Assembly: GCA_003116975.1 (NCBI GenBank)
Contig: BGKB01000194.1
Location: 62,001-126,000, forward strand
Direction: 5' to 3'
DNA length: 64,000 nucleotides
From: Aurantiochytrium sp. KH105
Taxonomy: Eukaryota; Sar; Bigyra; Thraustochytrida; Thraustochytriidae
Of the stretch, positions 61,124-64,000 are shown in pieces. Numbering within the stretch: the stretch's first letter is position 1; every line of letters starts with the position of its first letter. The notes beneath the pieces were generated by a model, which saw nothing but the letters and a program-made list of their open reading frames with translations, made no database searches and was not told where the DNA came from. Position numbers and translations under genes: made by a program.

Positions 61124-61477
61124 TACAGCAACTCGCGTCGCGCGGCGGGCCACCGCTCTCAGCCACACCACCAGCGCGGCCTTATCGACGGCGCCGACGT
61201 CGCGCTCGGCGGCGGGTGGGTCGGTGAATCCGCAGCGCACTCACTGCAGGGAGGGAGAGAGTGCGGGAGGCGAGAGAGAGGAGGAGGAGGTAGGTGCATA
61301 TTGGCGTGGAGCGGACGGCCGCCGTGCGCCGCGGTGAGCCAGCTACACTAAACCTGGAACGAAGCCGACCCGCGAGGGCCGACCCCCCCTCCCCCGCTCT
61401 TCCCCACCCCGAATCCCAGTGCCGGCACTTCTGCTGCGTGCCAGCGAGCACAGCGGCAGCGGAGAGGAGAGGAGAAC

Positions 61478-64000
61478 ATGCGGCGCGCGAGCTTGGGCCG
61501 CGTCGTGGCCGCCGCGGCGGTGGCGGCGATGACCCTGGCCAACGTCGCGTTGCAGGCGCAGGCGGCAGAAGTGGCCGCCGTCAGCACGGCCCAGGACTTT
61601 TACTTTGTCGTCGACGCCTCTGGCAGCATGAACGACGGAAACGCCGAGTGCAAAGAGGTCTCGGGAGGGCTCACCTGCATGGAGCTCCTCGCCTCGTTTT
61701 GCGCAGAGACTGTCAAAGCCATGGCAGAGTTCGTGGGGTCATACTACGAGAGCCCCGAGAACAACGGCATCCGCGTCGCCATCACCGTCTTTCGCTGCAT
61801 GGGCCAGAGCAAGGATCCATACATCATCCTAAGTCCCACGGGCAATGAAACTAAAATCACGGAAGCCTTCGAAGCACTGGGCGCGATCGAACCTGACGGC
61901 AACACATGCGCAGAGACGGCGCTGACCCAGACACAAGAGTGGATTGAAGAGGCGGTGGCCCTGGCGCCCCCGGATCGCACTTCAAGTATCCTCTACGTCA
62001 CCGATGGCTTCTTGGAGCGGACTAAAAATGAAGGTGACAGCGACGTCAAGTCACGTTCCGAGGCCATTGCAGCGGATATCCGGGAGCTCAACAACACTCA
62101 AATCTTCGCGCTCACCTTGACCGGGAGCCTGAGCGAGACCAAGCAAGATCAGCAGCTCGAGGAAGTTGCAGAGATCACCGACAGCACCAGCCGCATCTTT
62201 CCCGTCGAAGACGCAGGCTCACTCGATAAAATCGTGGGCAACCTCACAGCCTACATCATTGGCGACTTTCAAATCAGACTCAGCACGTCAAACGCCAACG
62301 GCACGATCTGCGCCGGCGTTTCGCCCATGGTCCAGATTACGGGTACTTCCGTGACCGTGCTCACGAATCCCGTTTGCACCTTTAACATGTCAGGCCAGCC
62401 AGACTACGTTTTCCCCGACGTGCCGGCCACGAGCATTGTCGGCGGCTTCGAGTGCGAGGTGCCTCTTTCGTACTACAGCTCCGACACCGAAGATGAGGTG
62501 GTTTCCGTTCAATTTGTCAACGTCGAAGCAGAACAGCGACGCGAGGTGGGGCCGCTGACCACCTTTTCCTTGGATCGCCCTGCGTGCGTTACGGCAAGCG
62601 CAAAGGACGGCAGCGACGACTTGCGTTGCCTAGGAGACAAGATCAAGTATGCTCTTACGGGCGAGACCGTGGACAGCCTGCTTTCGGACGCAAATCGCAC
62701 TTTTACCGTGCAATGCGTCTTTGAGTTCGAGGACGACGGGTACTCTTTCACACGTACCGCAGACGCCACTGCCGCCGAGAGCGGGGACTCGTACACGTGC
62801 GAACTTGCAGCCGACGACGCGAGCGCGCGCTTCCGGAGCTCGTCAACAGTCGACGAAGACGCGCTCACTGTGCAAGGCTCCTCCGTGGACAACGCCGCTG
62901 TTGCCGGCGTCAGCGTCGTCAGCCCAGCCGTCGTCTCTGGCTTGAGTCTGCAGCTGAGCCTCGGGGACGGAGAGACCATCCCCGGCACCACAGTGTCGTC
63001 GCTTACATACACCAAGCTGCCCGAGCCGGAATCGAACCTCGACCTCGTGTCGCCGTCTTGTGTGGACGCAGACGTGCCGACCACGGTATGCTGGCGCATG
63101 GATGGCCAGGCCGAGGCCACATTTTCTGGCAGCACCATTAAATGGGCGCTCGAAGCGGCCAGCGCGGATTCGGAGCTGCGCGTGGTTTGCATCATCGACT
63201 TTGAAGACGACGAGGGCAACGAGTACTCTTACATTCGGTCGCCCAGCGCGTCAGGTACGAATAGTATTACCTGCATTCTACCGGATGACGTGTACGACCC
63301 CTCGCAGTATAATGCAAGCAGCCTCGAGCGCGTCATGACGACGGGCGCGTACCTGTACGCCGCATCGGGCTCGGGCTCGGGTCGCGCCATGGCACTTTCG
63401 ACGTACAATGGAACAAACCTTGCGCTCGACGCCTGCATCGATGTTGAAGTGAACGAGGAACCTTGTTTCGGCGCTGACGCCACCGTGCGGCTGGTTCCGG
63501 ACGCTTCGTCCTCGGCGGTCATTGATGGTTCCGACGCATCTGTGACATGCTTTTTCATCGATGACAACAACAAGAACAGTCCCGTGGAAGTCGAGGCGAC
63601 GCAGACGGCCCTGGGCGATGGCTCGTTCGAGTGCCGTACCTCTGATCTCGTGGTCGAGGAAGGCCAATGCCCCCTGACCTTTAAGGTCTTTGAGCTGCGC
63701 AGCGACGGGGTCACGGTCCTGAGCCAAACTCTGGCCAGCGAAACAAGCCAATGCCTCGAGCTCTCAACGCGATCATCCGCGAGCGAGGTCTTTCTTGGCA
63801 AGGACGTCTCGGCGTGCTGGGCCCAGGCCAATGCCGCCGACGTTGGCGCGGCGGTGCTCTTTTCCGGAAGCACAGCGAGCGGGCTCGACGAGACCGCTGT
63901 CCAGTGCAGGTTTTCCGGCGGACTGCCCATCGCAGGCGATGCGTCTTCGGTGCTCGTAAGCGCGCAGCGCGACGCTTCCGATCAGGGTCTCTTTTGCATC
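61478..64000 (+). CDS. Secreted vWA-domain protein with repeated four-cysteine modules (3' end outside window)
   Basis: The frame is open from the ATG at 61478 to the window end (841 codons, incomplete). A signal peptide (1-29, Arg start then Ala/Val/Leu core) leads to a von Willebrand A domain (about 40-235). Its metal-ion-dependent adhesion site is D46-A-S48-G-S50, T143 and D176. From about residue 290 come at least five modules. Each has a Cys pair 26-30 residues apart: 300/326, 413/441, 571/599, 691/719 and 810/840. A second Cys pair of the form C[VIL]..C precedes each from the second module on. The two best matching stretches are VQCVFEFEDD..YSFTR and VVCIIDFEDDEG.EYSYIR. Sequons for N-glycosylation are frequent. 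The layout suggests an extracellular adhesin or matrix protein on the ectoplasmic surface. Whether a membrane anchor follows cannot be seen. GGAGAACATGCGG is a plausible start context. Confidence 0.82.
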   Translation, partial: MRRASLGRVVAAAAVAAMTLANVALQAQAAEVAAVSTAQDFYFVVDASGSMNDGNAECKEVSGGLTCMELLASFCAETVKAMAEFVGSYYESPENNGIRVAITVFRCMGQSKDPYIILSPTGNETKITEAFEALGAIEPDGNTCAETALTQTQEWIEEAVALAPPDRTSSILYVTDGFLERTKNEGDSDVKSRSEAIAADIRELNNTQIFALTLTGSLSETKQDQQLEEVAEITDSTSRIFPVEDAGSLDKIVGNLTAYIIGDFQIRLSTSNANGTICAGVSPMVQITGTSVTVLTNPVCTFNMSGQPDYVFPDVPATSIVGGFECEVPLSYYSSDTEDEVVSVQFVNVEAEQRREVGPLTTFSLDRPACVTASAKDGSDDLRCLGDKIKYALTGETVDSLLSDANRTFTVQCVFEFEDDGYSFTRTADATAAESGDSYTCELAADDASARFRSSSTVDEDALTVQGSSVDNAAVAGVSVVSPAVVSGLSLQLSLGDGETIPGTTVSSLTYTKLPEPESNLDLVSPSCVDADVPTTVCWRMDGQAEATFSGSTIKWALEAASADSELRVVCIIDFEDDEGNEYSYIRSPSASGTNSITCILPDDVYDPSQYNASSLERVMTTGAYLYAASGSGSGRAMALSTYNGTNLALDACIDVEVNEEPCFGADATVRLVPDASSSAVIDGSDASVTCFFIDDNNKNSPVEVEATQTALGDGSFECRTSDLVVEEGQCPLTFKVFELRSDGVTVLSQTLASETSQCLELSTRSSASEVFLGKDVSACWAQANAADVGAAVLFSGSTASGLDETAVQCRFSGGLPIAGDASSVLVSAQRDASDQGLFCI

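Larger units (their letters stand above)
58748..61477. other. Repeat-laden spacer upstream of the vWA gene
   Basis: This 2.7 kb without a supported gene contains a tandem duplication, an orphan 3' splice site and at least five microsatellite arrays (listed). The last 1.5 kb is very GC-rich and probably includes the promoter and 5' UTR of the vWA gene. Confidence 0.6.

Noticed and set aside
60228-61351. Frames of about 280-310 codons on both strands across the CAG, CATC and GACA arrays.
   Set aside because: Translated microsatellites (poly-Gln, poly-Ala, poly-Cys, Asp-Gly-Trp-Met repeats).
1-64000. CRISPR arrays, insertion sequences, rRNA or tRNA genes.
   Set aside because: None found by eye; the simple repeats present have no spacers or terminal inverted repeats, and the genome is nuclear eukaryotic.

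Overview
This window is nuclear DNA of a protist. Most genes are long, single-exon, high-GC reading frames. They are separated by GC-rich spacers full of microsatellites, with a few short introns (GT..AG, one with a TACTAAC branch site). The gene set is purely eukaryotic: NMD3, SmF, a Hippo-type kinase, RAD51D, eRF3, IFT70, TIM21, a BLTP1/Csf1 lipid-transfer giant and gelsolin. IFT70 implies a flagellated stage. This gene content and architecture fit a labyrinthulomycete/thraustochytrid stramenopile best, but that assignment is inference; no marker gene in the window proves it. Several reading frames open on GTG or TTG. I moved those starts to the first credible ATG.

Left part (1-22.0 kb): NMD3 (60S export) and a three-exon SmF gene head right, followed by an MST/Hippo-like kinase. 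A 2-oxoglutarate/Fe(II) dioxygenase runs leftward and faces the kinase. A 2.3-kb repeat-rich spacer separates it from RAD51D. A leftward WW-domain protein, a rightward MFS carrier with a likely mitochondrial presequence, leftward eRF3 with a PAM2 motif, and leftward cyclophilin A follow.

Centre (22.7-49.2 kb): a 19.8-kb uninterrupted gene encodes a 6,587-residue BLTP1/Csf1-family bridge-like lipid transfer protein. It has a signal peptide, a luminal eight-cysteine segment and a membrane anchor before the conserved N-terminus. Downstream are IFT70/TTC30 (leftward), a possible small WH2-like gene, a TIM21 homologue fused to a thioredoxin-like domain, and a membrane-anchored serine carboxypeptidase.

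Right part (49.2-64 kb): an AT-richer island holds three leftward tandem paralogues of a four-helix membrane protein sharing an EY[VI][QK][RQ]APV C-terminus. GC-rich DNA then resumes with a severin-like gelsolin protein, an RPP38-like L7Ae-fold protein, and a 2.7-kb spacer crowded with simple repeats. The last gene is the 5' part of a secreted vWA protein built of repeated four-cysteine modules; it runs off the window.

The genes do not form operons. Functional themes are housekeeping RNA/protein machinery (NMD3, SmF, eRF3, RPP38-like, cyclophilin), mitochondrial import/transport (TIM21 fusion, MFS), lipid transfer, cilium and actin. The most novel items are the TIM21-thioredoxin fusion, the tandem four-TM family, the luminal domain on BLTP1, the vWA repeat protein, the start-codon-only exon of SmF, and a duplicated 16-bp palindrome upstream of the TIM21 fusion.
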